Assembly (NCBI RefSeq): GCF_002796985.1
Contig: NZ_PEKX01000018.1
Location: 1 to 64,000 of the forward strand
DNA length: 64,000 bases
Reading direction: 5' to 3'
DNA from: Pseudomonas sp.
GTDB lineage: Bacteria > Pseudomonadota > Gammaproteobacteria > Pseudomonadales > Pseudomonadaceae
The translations under genes were made by a program, and so were the position numbers. Within the stretch, counting starts at the first letter, position 1. The number at the start of each line of letters is the position of its first letter. The notes beneath the pieces are model-generated. The model was not told where the DNA came from. It made no database searches and saw only the letters and a list, made by a program, of their open reading frames with translations. Of the stretch, positions 23,949 through 32,448 are shown piece by piece.

Positions 23949-25313
23949 ATGAACAACAACAATAACGGCTACCCCTCCAGTGCCGTGGCCTGGTCCACGG
24001 TCGCGATCCTCATGGTCGCCTACGTGCTGTCCTTCATCGATCGACAGATTCTCAACCTGCTGGTCGGTCCCATCCGTCGCGACCTGGAGATCAGCGACAC
24101 GCAGATGAGCCTGCTGATGGGCCTGTCCTTCGCGTTGTTCTACACGCTGTGCGGCATCCCCCTCGGGCGCATGGCCGACAGCCGCAGCCGCCGTGGGCTG
24201 ATCACCGTCGGCGTGCTGATCTGGAGCGCCATGACCGCCGCCTGCGGCCTGGCCCGCCAGTACTGGCAGTTCCTGCTGTTCCGCGTTGGTGTCGGTGTGG
24301 GCGAGGCGGCGTTGTCGCCGGCGGCCTATTCGCTGATCGCCGACAGCTTCCCGGCCCAGCGCCGCGCCACCGCCATCAGCGTCTACTCCATGGGCATCTA
24401 CCTGGGTTCGGGCCTGGCCTTCCTGCTCGGCGGGCTGGTGATCAAGTTCGCTTCCGCCCAGGGTGACGTGCACCTGCCGATCTTCGGTGAAGTGCGCCCC
24501 TGGCAATTGATCTTCCTGATTCTTGGCGCGGCCGGTGTGCTCTTCACCCTGCTGATGCTCGCGGTGAAGGAGCCGACCCGCCGTGGCGTGGGCGCCGGCG
24601 TAGTGGTGCCAATGAGCGAAGTGGGCGCCTACCTGCGCGCCAACCGCAAGACCGTGCTCTGCCACAACTTCGGTTTCGCCTGCATCTCCTTCGCCAGCTA
24701 CGGCAGCGGCGCCTGGGTGCCGACCTTCTTCGTCCGCACCTACGGCTGGGACGCCGGCCACGTGGGCGTGGTGTACGGCAGCATCGTTGCCGTGTTCGGC
24801 TGCCTGGGCATCGTCTGCGGCGGCCGTCTGGCCGACTACTGGGCCAAGCGCGGGCGCACCGATGCGAACATGCGTGTGGGCCTGCTGGCGGCCTGCCTGG
24901 CGATCCCGCTGAGCCTGGTCTATCCGCTGCTGGACAGCGGCAACGCGGCGGCGGCGATGATGGCGCCGATCGTGTTCTTCCTCAGCATGCCCTTTGGCGT
25001 CGCCCCGGCGGCGATCCAGGAAATCATGCCCAACTCCATGCGCGGCCAGGCTTCGGCCATCTACCTGTTCGTGGTCACGCTGCTGGGCCTGGGTATCGGC
25101 CCGACTGCCATCGCCCTGGTAACCGACTACGTGTTCGCCGACGACATGGCGCTGCGCTACTCGCTGCTGATCGTCAGCGTGATAGCCCTTGTCGCTGGCG
25201 CGCTGCTGCTGGCCAACGGCCTCAAGCCCTACCGCGCGAGCCTGGAGCACCTGAAGAGCTGGAGCCTCAAAGGCGAGAGCGACAGCGGTGCGATGCAGCG
25301 CCAGCCGGCGTGA
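23949..25313 (+). CDS. MFS transporter, spinster-like
   Basis: A 454-residue polytopic protein with twelve predicted membrane segments. LSFIDRQILNLLVGPIRRDL near the N-terminus is characteristic of spinster-type MFS proteins, and GRMADSRSRRGLI is the MFS loop 2-3 motif. A basic motif, RLADYWAKRGR, follows segment 8. The substrate is unknown. The start at 23949 (five consecutive Asn follow) has CAGGAG upstream; an earlier ATG at 23886 would add a non-conserved proline/serine tail. It is monocistronic, between repeat-filled gaps, and ends at a bidirectional terminator. Confidence 0.85.
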   Translation: MNNNNNGYPSSAVAWSTVAILMVAYVLSFIDRQILNLLVGPIRRDLEISDTQMSLLMGLSFALFYTLCGIPLGRMADSRSRRGLITVGVLIWSAMTAACGLARQYWQFLLFRVGVGVGEAALSPAAYSLIADSFPAQRRATAISVYSMGIYLGSGLAFLLGGLVIKFASAQGDVHLPIFGEVRPWQLIFLILGAAGVLFTLLMLAVKEPTRRGVGAGVVVPMSEVGAYLRANRKTVLCHNFGFACISFASYGSGAWVPTFFVRTYGWDAGHVGVVYGSIVAVFGCLGIVCGGRLADYWAKRGRTDANMRVGLLAACLAIPLSLVYPLLDSGNAAAAMMAPIVFFLSMPFGVAPAAIQEIMPNSMRGQASAIYLFVVTLLGLGIGPTAIALVTDYVFADDMALRYSLLIVSVIALVAGALLLANGLKPYRASLEHLKSWSLKGESDSGAMQRQPA

Positions 25314-25320
25314 GCTCTTT

Positions 25321-25414
25321 GTAGGGCCGAGGGGACGCCCAGTCCTTGCTCGCGAACCCAGCCTGACAGGATTCCCATGGCATGAAGCGGTTCGCGAGCA
25401 AGCTTGCTCCTACA
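25321..25414. repeat. REP-like pair after the MFS gene
   Basis: The left arm is degenerate (GTAGGGCCGAGG, then TTGCTCGCGAACC); the right arm is GGTTCGCGAGCAAGCTTGCTCCTAC. It starts 8 bp past the MFS stop codon. Same family as 35561-35632. Confidence 0.75.
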
Positions 25415-25467
25415 CGGAAGCGTCGCAGCGGAGTTCTCCTGTAGGAGGAGCGCTGTCTCCGAACGAT

Positions 25468-25495
25468 AAAAAAGCCCCGCATCTGCGGGGCTTTT
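25468..25495. terminator. Bidirectional terminator between MFS gene and mexW
   Basis: GCCCCGCA (25474-25481) pairs with TGCGGGGC (25484-25491), with A6 before and T4 after. It lies 4 bp from the mexW stop codon and serves both converging transcripts. Confidence 0.9.
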
Positions 25496-25498
25496 CGT

Positions 25499-28400
25499 TC
25501 AGTGCGCCGGCGCTGGCGCGGTGGCTTCGTCGGGCTTCTTGTCCGGCTTGGCCAGCAGCGTGTACACGCAGGGCAGCACGAACAGGGTGAACAGCGTGCC
25601 CACGCTCATGCCGGTGGCGATCACGATGCCGATGTCGAAACGGCTCACCGCGCCGGCGCCGGTGGCGAGCAGCAGCGGGATCACGCCGAGCACCATGGCA
25701 GCGGTGGTCATCAGCACCGGGCGCAGGCGAATGGCCGCGGCTTCCTCCACCGCCTCGCGCACCGCCAGCCCGCGCTCTTCGCGCAGCTGGTTGGCGAACT
25801 CGACGATGAGGATGCCGTGCTTGCTGATCAGGCCGATCAGCGTCACCAGCCCCACCTGGGTGTAGATGTTCAGGCTCGACAGGCCGAGGAACAACGGGAT
25901 CAGTGCACCGCAGATCGACAGCGGCACCGTGACCATGATCACCAGCGGGTCGCGGAAGCTCTCGAACTGCGCGGCCAGCACCAGGAAGATCACCGCCAGC
26001 GCCAGGGCGAAGGTGATCATCAGCGCGCTGCCTTCCTGCACGAACTGCCGCGAGGCGCCGGCGTAGTCGAAGGAGAAGCCGCGCGGCGATTCCTGCTCGG
26101 CGATGCCGCGCACGGTGTCGATGGCCTCGCCCATGCTGACCATCGGCACGCCGGAGATGATCGCCGAGTTGAGCTGCTGGAACTGGTTGAGCTGGCGCGG
26201 GCGGGCGCGCTCGTGGAAGGTCACCAGGGTCGACAGCGAGATCAGCTGGCCGCTCTGGCTCTTCACGTAGTAGTTGTTCAGCCAGCTCGGGTTGTCGCGG
26301 TAGGCGCGCTCGACCTGGGCGATCACCTTGTAGCTGCGCCCGTCGATGGTGAAGCGGTTGATCTCGCCTTCACCCAGCAGTGCGCCCAGCGACACGCCCA
26401 GGTCCTGCATGGTGACACCCATCTGCGCGGCCTTGGCGCGGTCGATGTCGACCACCAGTTCGGGCTTGTCGAAGGCCAGGTCGAGGTCGAGGAAGGCGAA
26501 CTTGCCCGACTCTTCCGCGCGCTTCTTCACCCGCTCGGCCACCTGCAGCAGCGACTGGTAGTCGCTGGCGGTGTTGATCACGAACTGGAACGGCAGGCCC
26601 TCGCCGGTGCCTGGCAGCGACGGCAGGTTGAAGCCGAAGATCTGCAGGCCGGGGATCTTGTCCAGCTCGCCCTGCACCGCCTGCAGCAGTTCCATCTGGC
26701 TGCGCTCGCGTTCGTCCCAGGGCTTGAGCAGCATGCCGCCGATGCCGGTCTGCACGCCGTTGTAGCCGTTGATCTGGAACGCGGAATAATACTCGGGGAA
26801 CTTGCGGAAGATGCCCTCGAACTCGGCGGTGTACTTCGACAGGTAGTCGAGGTTCGCGGTCTGCGGCGCGTTGGCCATGATGAAGACGATGCCCTGGTCT
26901 TCCTCCGGCGCCAGTTCCTTGTGGGTGAACATCATCAGCAGCGGGATGATCGCCAGCACCAGCAGGGCGAAGACGATCACCACCGGGCGGCTGTTCAGCG
27001 TGCCGTGCAGGGCGCGCTGGTAGCGCTGCTTGAGGCCTTCGAAGATCAGGTCCAGGCGATGGGCCAGGCCGCTGGGGTTTTCGTCGTGGCGCAGCAGGCG
27101 CGAGCACATCATCGGCGACAGGGTCAGGGCGACGATGCCCGAGATGATCACCGCGCCGGCCAGGGTGAAGGCGAACTCCTTGAACAGCGCGCCAGTGAGG
27201 CCGCTGAGGAAGCCGATGGGGGCGTACACGGCGGCCAGGGTGATGGTCATGGTCACCACCGGCACAGCGATTTCCCGCGCGCCCTCGATGGCGCCCTGGT
27301 ACGGCGACTTGCCCTCCTCGATGTGCCGGTGGATGTTCTCCACCACCACGATGGCATCGTCCACCACCAGGCCGATGGCGAGCACCATCGCCAGCAGGGT
27401 CAGCAGGTTGATCGAGTAGCCCATCATCTGCATGAAGAACAGCACGCCGATCATCGACAGCGGGATGGTCACCACCGGGATGATCACCGAGCGGAACGCG
27501 CCGAGGAACAGGAACACCACCACGATGACGATCAGGATCGCCTCGCCCAGGGTCTTCACCACCTCGTCGATGGAGGCCTGGATGAAGCGCGTGGCGTCGT
27601 AGGCGATGGAGACCTGCAGGCCCGGTGGCAGCTGCTCTTCCAGCTCCGGCATCTTGGCGCGGACTTCCTTGATCACGTCCAGCGGGTTGGAGCTGGGCGT
27701 GCCCTTGATGCCGATGTACACCGAGGGGATGCCGTTGAACGAGCTGACCGCGTCGTAGCTCGCCGCGCCCAGTTCGATGCGCGCCACGTCACCCATCAGC
27801 ACGCGGCGGTCGCCGACGGTCTTCAGCGGAATGGCGGCGAAGGCCTCGGGGGATTTCAGGTCGGTGGAGGCGTTCACCGAGGTGACCACCAACTCGCCCT
27901 TCACCTCGCCGGCGGCGGACAGGTAGTTGTACTCGCGCACGGCGCTGGCCACATCACCGGCGGTGATGCCGTAGGCGGCCATCTTCACCGGGTCCAGCCA
28001 CAGGCGCATGGCGAACACCTGGTTGCCGAGGATCTCGGCTTCGGAGATGCCCGGCAGGGTGGCGAGCTTGGGCTGGATCACCCGCGACAGGTAGTCGGTG
28101 ATCTGCGGGTTGTTCATCTGCTCGCTGAAGAAGCTGATGTACATCAGCGCCGAGGCGTCGGCGGCCTCCTTGTCCAGCACCGGGTCTTCCGCGTCGGGCG
28201 GCAGCTGGGTCTTCACCTCGCCGATCTTCGACAGCAGCTCGGTCACCAGGCGATCGGAGTTGGCGCCGATGTGCGCATAGATCGAGATCACCGAGTAGTT
28301 CTGCCGGCTCACCGAGGTCATGTAGTCGATGCCTTCGGCGCTGGCGAGGCTCTGCTGCAGCGGCTGGGTGATGTAGCCCTGGATGGTTTCGGCGTTGGCG

Positions 28401-28555
28401 CCGGCATAGAAGGTGGTGACGGTGATCAGCGCGTTTTCCATCTGCGGATATTCGCGGATCACCAGCTTGCTGAAGGCCTGCATGCCGAGCAGGACGATCA
28501 GCAGGCTGACCACGGTCGCCAGCACCGGGCGACGGATAAAGGGATCGGTGAACAT
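25499..28555 (-). CDS. mexW: RND multidrug efflux permease MexW
   Basis: A 1018-residue inner-membrane proton antiporter of the HAE1/RND class. The N-terminal MFTDPFIRRPVLATVVSLLI, the proton-relay aspartates in GLVVDDAIVVVENIH, two large periplasmic loops and a repeated 12-helix plan are intact. The length equals that I recall for P. aeruginosa MexW, and the neighbours (imelysin, DUF1111 oxidoreductase and BifA genes) match its locus. It follows the membrane-fusion gene by 86 bp. No outer-membrane channel gene adjoins; MexVW is known to work with OprM. Substrates are inferred from the family. Confidence 0.93.
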   Translation of the reverse strand: MFTDPFIRRPVLATVVSLLIVLLGMQAFSKLVIREYPQMENALITVTTFYAGANAETIQGYITQPLQQSLASAEGIDYMTSVSRQNYSVISIYAHIGANSDRLVTELLSKIGEVKTQLPPDAEDPVLDKEAADASALMYISFFSEQMNNPQITDYLSRVIQPKLATLPGISEAEILGNQVFAMRLWLDPVKMAAYGITAGDVASAVREYNYLSAAGEVKGELVVTSVNASTDLKSPEAFAAIPLKTVGDRRVLMGDVARIELGAASYDAVSSFNGIPSVYIGIKGTPSSNPLDVIKEVRAKMPELEEQLPPGLQVSIAYDATRFIQASIDEVVKTLGEAILIVIVVVFLFLGAFRSVIIPVVTIPLSMIGVLFFMQMMGYSINLLTLLAMVLAIGLVVDDAIVVVENIHRHIEEGKSPYQGAIEGAREIAVPVVTMTITLAAVYAPIGFLSGLTGALFKEFAFTLAGAVIISGIVALTLSPMMCSRLLRHDENPSGLAHRLDLIFEGLKQRYQRALHGTLNSRPVVIVFALLVLAIIPLLMMFTHKELAPEEDQGIVFIMANAPQTANLDYLSKYTAEFEGIFRKFPEYYSAFQINGYNGVQTGIGGMLLKPWDERERSQMELLQAVQGELDKIPGLQIFGFNLPSLPGTGEGLPFQFVINTASDYQSLLQVAERVKKRAEESGKFAFLDLDLAFDKPELVVDIDRAKAAQMGVTMQDLGVSLGALLGEGEINRFTIDGRSYKVIAQVERAYRDNPSWLNNYYVKSQSGQLISLSTLVTFHERARPRQLNQFQQLNSAIISGVPMVSMGEAIDTVRGIAEQESPRGFSFDYAGASRQFVQEGSALMITFALALAVIFLVLAAQFESFRDPLVIMVTVPLSICGALIPLFLGLSSLNIYTQVGLVTLIGLISKHGILIVEFANQLREERGLAVREAVEEAAAIRLRPVLMTTAAMVLGVIPLLLATGAGAVSRFDIGIVIATGMSVGTLFTLFVLPCVYTLLAKPDKKPDEATAPAPAH

Positions 28556-28641
28556 AGGCTCAATCCTTTGTTTCGGGCGCCGGCCGCTGTGCGGCAGGGC
28601 CTGTGGGCGGGCGCTGAATCAGCGCCGCGCCGCCTGTGCGA

Positions 28642-29763
28642 TTAGGGCTTGTCCGGGACGATGGCGACGGCGGTGCCGTTGTCCAGCTTGAGCTGGCCGG
28701 AGGTCACCACCTGCTCGCCGGCCTTCAGGCCCTCGAGAATCACCACGCTGCCTTCGCGGCGCTCGCCGGTCTTCACGAAGCGGCGTTCGACTTCCAGCTT
28801 CGGAGCCTTGTCGTCGGCCTTGGTGTCTTCCGCCTTTTCGCCTTCTTTAGGCTTGTGCGGCACCACCACGTAAACCGAATTGCCATACAGGGTGAAGGCC
28901 ACGGCGGTTTCCGGGACGACGACGCGCGGCGCGCTGTCTGGCAGTTGCACTTCCAGGTTGGCGAACATGCCCGGCAGCAGCTTGCCGTCGGGGTTGGCCA
29001 TGCTGGCGCGGACCAGCAGGTTGCGTGTCTGGTTGTCCACGCGCGGGCTGATGGCGTCGATCTGCGCGTCGAAGCTCTGGCCCGGATAGGCCGCCACGCG
29101 CACCACGACTTTCTGCCCGCGCTTGAGCAGCGGGAAGTCCTGTTCGGGCAGGAAGAAGTCCACCTGCAGGGTGGAAAGGTCCTGCAGGGTGACGATCTCG
29201 GTGCCCGGGGAAACGTAGTCGCCGACGTCCACCTGGCGGATGCCGATGGTGCCGGAGAAGGGCGCGAGGATGCGCTTCTTGTCCAGGCTCGCTTTCAGCT
29301 GCGCGACGGTGGCGGTGGAGCGATTCAGCTGGGCGGCGAGGCGGTCGTACTCGCTCTTGGAGATGGCCTGGCGGCCCACCAGGCTCTTGCCGCGCTCGTA
29401 CTCGACCTGGGCCAGGCCGAGGTCCGCCTCGGCCGTGCGCAGGGTGGCCTGTTCGACGTCGGATTCGAGCTGAACGACGGGTTGGCCGACCTTGATCTTC
29501 TCGCCGGAAACGAACTGCACCGCGCTGACGGTGCCGGACACTTCGGCGGTCAGGGTCACGCCCTGGATCGCGCGCAGGGTGCCGATGGCTGCCAGTCGGC
29601 TCTGCCAGTCGCGTTCCTCGGCCTGGGTGGCGTTCACGCTCACCGGCGGGCGCGGTGCCGAGAACATGGCGATCTGTTGGGTGATGGAGAGGTATTTCGA
29701 GCCGGCGAGCACCGCAACGATGACGGCAACTACGCCCAGCATGATCAGCATGCGGCGCAACAT
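28642..29763 (-). CDS. mexV: RND membrane-fusion protein MexV
   Basis: A 373-residue periplasmic adaptor linking the MexW pump to an outer-membrane channel. It has an N-terminal membrane anchor (LIMLGVVAVIVAVLAG) rather than a lipobox, a lipoyl-like half motif (VSAVQFVSGEKIKVGQPVVQL), a helical hairpin (about residues 85-150) and beta-barrel segments. A Lys/Glu/Asp-rich insert lies near residues 310-330. The start at 29763 has AGGA upstream; an earlier in-frame ATG lacks support. It heads the mexVW pair, with its promoter in the repeat-rich gap to the right. Confidence 0.92.
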   Translation of the reverse strand: MLRRMLIMLGVVAVIVAVLAGSKYLSITQQIAMFSAPRPPVSVNATQAEERDWQSRLAAIGTLRAIQGVTLTAEVSGTVSAVQFVSGEKIKVGQPVVQLESDVEQATLRTAEADLGLAQVEYERGKSLVGRQAISKSEYDRLAAQLNRSTATVAQLKASLDKKRILAPFSGTIGIRQVDVGDYVSPGTEIVTLQDLSTLQVDFFLPEQDFPLLKRGQKVVVRVAAYPGQSFDAQIDAISPRVDNQTRNLLVRASMANPDGKLLPGMFANLEVQLPDSAPRVVVPETAVAFTLYGNSVYVVVPHKPKEGEKAEDTKADDKAPKLEVERRFVKTGERREGSVVILEGLKAGEQVVTSGQLKLDNGTAVAIVPDKP

Positions 29764-30083
29764 CTTCCTGTTCCTTGGTACGTGCCTGGCAGCTATCGGG
29801 CGCGATCGCTCGCCCACTATTCACTGGACGGCCTTCCGTTCGCGCAGATGTCGATCAGGCTCTGAAGCCGATACGGGGGACGCCCCGTTGCGGGGCGGAA
29901 TTGCGCACCTTATGCCTGAAACGGTGGATAGTCAAAGGGCTGCGATTACAAGAGGTTTCGCACGAAAAGTAAGGTTGTTTGCGGCAGATGTGCGCTGGAT
30001 CGGTGCAGCAGGACGTTCCTCCATGCCGGTCCCCGGTCGGGCAGGGGCAACTGTCTTTCTCTGAAAGTCCGTGCCTGGAATTT

Positions 30084-30105
30084 CCCTCTCCCTTCAGGGA
30101 GAGGG
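30084..30105. repeat. Perfect inverted repeat, CCCTCTCCCT family
   Basis: CCCTCTCCCT (30084-30093) and AGGGAGAGGG (30096-30105) are separated by TC. It lies 148 bp past the DUF1513 gene end in a non-coding gap. There is no T tract, so it is a repeat rather than a clear terminator. Confidence 0.7.
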
Positions 30106-30142
30106 CTGGGGGGAGGGGCGCGCTGTGCAGAAGGCTTTCCGG

Positions 30143-30224
30143 GTAGGAGCGGATTCATCCGCGATCGATTTACCGGCCGCTCCGAGCGTGGTGGTCGAAC
30201 ATCGCGGACGGAGTCTGCTCCTAC
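30143..30224. repeat. Inverted repeat, GTAGGAGCGGA family, copy 1
   Basis: Begins GTAGGAGCGGATTCATCCGCGAT and ends with a decayed complement, CGGAGTCTGCTCCTAC. A better-preserved copy lies at 50670-50740. Distinct in sequence from the GAGCAAGCTCGC family. Confidence 0.75.
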
Positions 30225-30252
30225 GCCAGCAGGTGATTTCCCGGCAAGTCGT

Positions 30253-31347
30253 TCAGGCCAGGTGCAGGTGGTTGTCCCAGAAGGCCGCGGGCAGGTCCAG
30301 CGGGGTGCCGGCGATGCGCTCGCCGCGGCAGTCATAGACGCGGCAGCGGCCCTGGCCGGAGGTGACGACGAAGCCGTCCTTCACCGCGCCGACGCCGGCG
30401 CAGTCGGGCAGCGGCGCGTCGAGGCGCACGGCGCCGGTGTCCAGGTCCCAGATGAAGAAGCGATTGCCGCGCGGAGCGGTCAGGGCGACCAGGCGCAGGT
30501 CGTTGTGCACGGCGACGCTGGCGGTGTACTGGGTCATCGCCTGACGTTGCTCGTCAGCCAGCGGGAAGGCCTGGAACGGCTGGCCGGGGCGCTTGATGGC
30601 GAGCAGGTCGGCACGGTCGTGGGCATCGCCCATGTACTGCTGGCCGGCGACGATGGTGCCGTCCGCAGCGATGGCCAGGTGGCGCACGCTGTTCATCTGC
30701 TGCGGCAGGGTTTCCTTGGAGATCAGCGAACCGTCGCGGCGCATGAGCACCAGGCTCGGCTCCATGGCGTCGAGGTTCATCTCCACGCGACTTTCGGCTT
30801 CGGTGCGGATGCCGCCGTTGGCCACCACCAGGGTCTCGCCGTCGGGCATCCAGGACACCTGGTGCGGGCCGAGGCCGTGGGTGGAAACCTCGCCGGTGTG
30901 GCTCAGGCGCTCTCCGTCGAAACGGTACACGCCGAGCAGGCCGCGGCCCGGATCGGTGGCGTCGTTCTCGGTGGCGTAGAGCCACTCGCCGTCCTTGTGC
31001 CACACGCCGTGGCCGTAGAAGTGGCGGTCGGTCTGCGAGTCGAGGGTCTGCAGCAGACGGCCGTCGTTCAGGTCGATGAGGTAGCTGTGCCGGCCCGGAC
31101 GCCGGGCGACGAACAGCGCCAGCGGCAGGCTGGGGTGCTGCACCACGTCGTGGCAGCGCAGGCCGACTTCGGTGGCGAAGGCGCAACTGCCGTCCAGCCG
31201 ATAGCCCACGGCGTAGTGCTTGCCATCCGCGTCGTCACGGGCGGACAGCACCAGAGGCTCCTTGCCCTTGCGTGACAGCGTCCAGCCGCCGAAGGTCAGG
31301 GCGCCGAGCAGCAGGCTGCCCAGGCCGATCACGTGACGTCGCAACAT
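30253..31347 (-). CDS. DUF1513 beta-propeller-like periplasmic protein
   Basis: A 364-residue protein with a basic N-terminus (MLRRHVIGLGSLLLGALTFGGW) acting as a signal or membrane anchor. The remainder has the DUF1513 pattern of short beta repeats (VQHPSLPLALFVARRPGRHSY, GHGVWHKDGEWLYATENDA), suggesting a seven-bladed propeller. Function unknown. In many proteobacteria it is encoded with imelysin and di-heme oxidoreductase genes, as here. The ATG at 31347 has GAGGTG 6 bp upstream; a GTG at 31356 is an alternative. It lies 24 bp past the imelysin gene, last in the three-gene iron-linked set. Confidence 0.87.
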   Translation of the reverse strand: MLRRHVIGLGSLLLGALTFGGWTLSRKGKEPLVLSARDDADGKHYAVGYRLDGSCAFATEVGLRCHDVVQHPSLPLALFVARRPGRHSYLIDLNDGRLLQTLDSQTDRHFYGHGVWHKDGEWLYATENDATDPGRGLLGVYRFDGERLSHTGEVSTHGLGPHQVSWMPDGETLVVANGGIRTEAESRVEMNLDAMEPSLVLMRRDGSLISKETLPQQMNSVRHLAIAADGTIVAGQQYMGDAHDRADLLAIKRPGQPFQAFPLADEQRQAMTQYTASVAVHNDLRLVALTAPRGNRFFIWDLDTGAVRLDAPLPDCAGVGAVKDGFVVTSGQGRCRVYDCRGERIAGTPLDLPAAFWDNHLHLA

Positions 31348-31371
31348 GGCGTTCACCTCGTTCGCTCTCGA

Positions 31372-32433
31372 TCAATCGCCGTCGTTGGCGTTGAAGCCCA
31401 GCTGTACACCGAGGGCCTTCGCCAGGTCGCTCTCGTGCAGGCGGTGGACGACGTTGAGGCTGTCGTACAGCTCGTTCAGTTGCTTGATGCCGGCTTCGTC
31501 CTTGAGCAGGTCGCTGAGCGGCTGGTTGATGGCTTTCAGCTTGCCGTGGACGTCGGCGTAGGCCGCGTCGATCTTGCCGGCCAGCTCTTTCTGTTCGGCC
31601 GGCAGCAGGGCGCGCAGGCCCTTGTTGTCAGTGCCGTTCCACAGCGCCTGGGCGCCGGTCAGGCTGGAGTCCAGGCTCGCCAGGGAGGCGTCGCTGCGCC
31701 AGCCTTCGGCCTGGAACGGCTGCGGGATGCCCTTGCTCTGGCGGCCCAGCGGGGTGCCGAGTTTCTTCTTCAGCATGTCCAGTGCGGTGACCTGCACGCG
31801 CAGCAGCTCGGCGATGGCCTCGTGGGCATCGGCGTAGCGCTCGTTGGGGAACTTGGAGAGCTGGGCGAGCATGCCGCCGTCCTGCTTCCACTGCGCCAGG
31901 ATGTTCTCCGCCAGGGCCTGCTGGTGGCTGCCAATGGCTTCCAGCAGCGGGCAGTAGCGCGCCTTGGTCTCGGCGTTGGCCAGGTCGATCCTGGCGTCGT
32001 AGAGGATGTATTCGTAGGCGGTCAGGCCCTGCACCACGACGCTGGACTTATCCAGGGTCGCCGGGGAAATCGCGTTGCCGCTGCCCAGCAGTTGCTCGAC
32101 CTGACGCGCCACCAGGTTCTTCTTGTCCGGCCAGAACTGTACCTGCCAGGAGCGGTTGCCTTCGGCCAGCGGGCCGACCAGCAGCGGCTGCAGCTCGGCC
32201 CAGGCCTTCTGCGCGGCCATGAAGTCGGCGCGCGCCTTGGTCAGGTCTTCCTTGCCCTGGCAGTAGGCCAGGGCGCTGGCGGCCAGCGCGCGGTCGGCGT
32301 CGACCCAGCGGCTGTAGGTCGGCAGGATCACCTGCTGGGCCAGGGTGGCGCTGGTGGTGGCCTGCGGGTCGGTGGGCGAGCAGGCGCCCAGGGCGATGGC
32401 GAGGCTGGTGATCAGCAGTCGGGGGCGGAACAT
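31372..32433 (-). CDS. Imelysin-family lipoprotein
   Basis: A 353-residue lipoprotein (LAIALGACSPT, lipobox Cys18) with the helical imelysin/peptidase M75 fold. The usual GxHxxE motif is replaced by GLTAYEYILYD, so this is the divergent partner type found beside a canonical imelysin. Imelysins are thought to help periplasmic iron acquisition; peptidase activity is disputed. It lies 15 bp past the di-heme oxidoreductase gene, so the two are co-transcribed, with a Fur-like box ahead of the first gene. Confidence 0.88.
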   Translation of the reverse strand: MFRPRLLITSLAIALGACSPTDPQATTSATLAQQVILPTYSRWVDADRALAASALAYCQGKEDLTKARADFMAAQKAWAELQPLLVGPLAEGNRSWQVQFWPDKKNLVARQVEQLLGSGNAISPATLDKSSVVVQGLTAYEYILYDARIDLANAETKARYCPLLEAIGSHQQALAENILAQWKQDGGMLAQLSKFPNERYADAHEAIAELLRVQVTALDMLKKKLGTPLGRQSKGIPQPFQAEGWRSDASLASLDSSLTGAQALWNGTDNKGLRALLPAEQKELAGKIDAAYADVHGKLKAINQPLSDLLKDEAGIKQLNELYDSLNVVHRLHESDLAKALGVQLGFNANDGD

Positions 32434-32448
32434 GGTGGGCTCGGCTCC

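Larger units (their letters stand above)
29764..30252. other. Promoter region of mexVW with hairpins and a repeat
   Basis: About 490 bp without a credible gene. It contains a small hairpin, CGCCCCG-TTG-CGGGGCG (29881-29897), a perfect inverted repeat at 30084-30105 and an inverted repeat at 30143-30224. The mexV promoter should lie in the left 200 bp; I see no convincing operator there. Confidence 0.5.

Noticed and set aside
23850..25250. A 466-codon frame antisense to the spinster-type MFS gene
   Set aside because: Composition (His, Gln, Arg runs) is typical of reverse-frame shadows; the MFS protein has clear family motifs.
25502..28645. A 1047-codon open frame on the + strand opposite mexW
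   Set aside because: It is a GC-driven antisense shadow: rich in His, Gln, Asp and Gly with no family motif, and mexW on the other strand is unmistakable.
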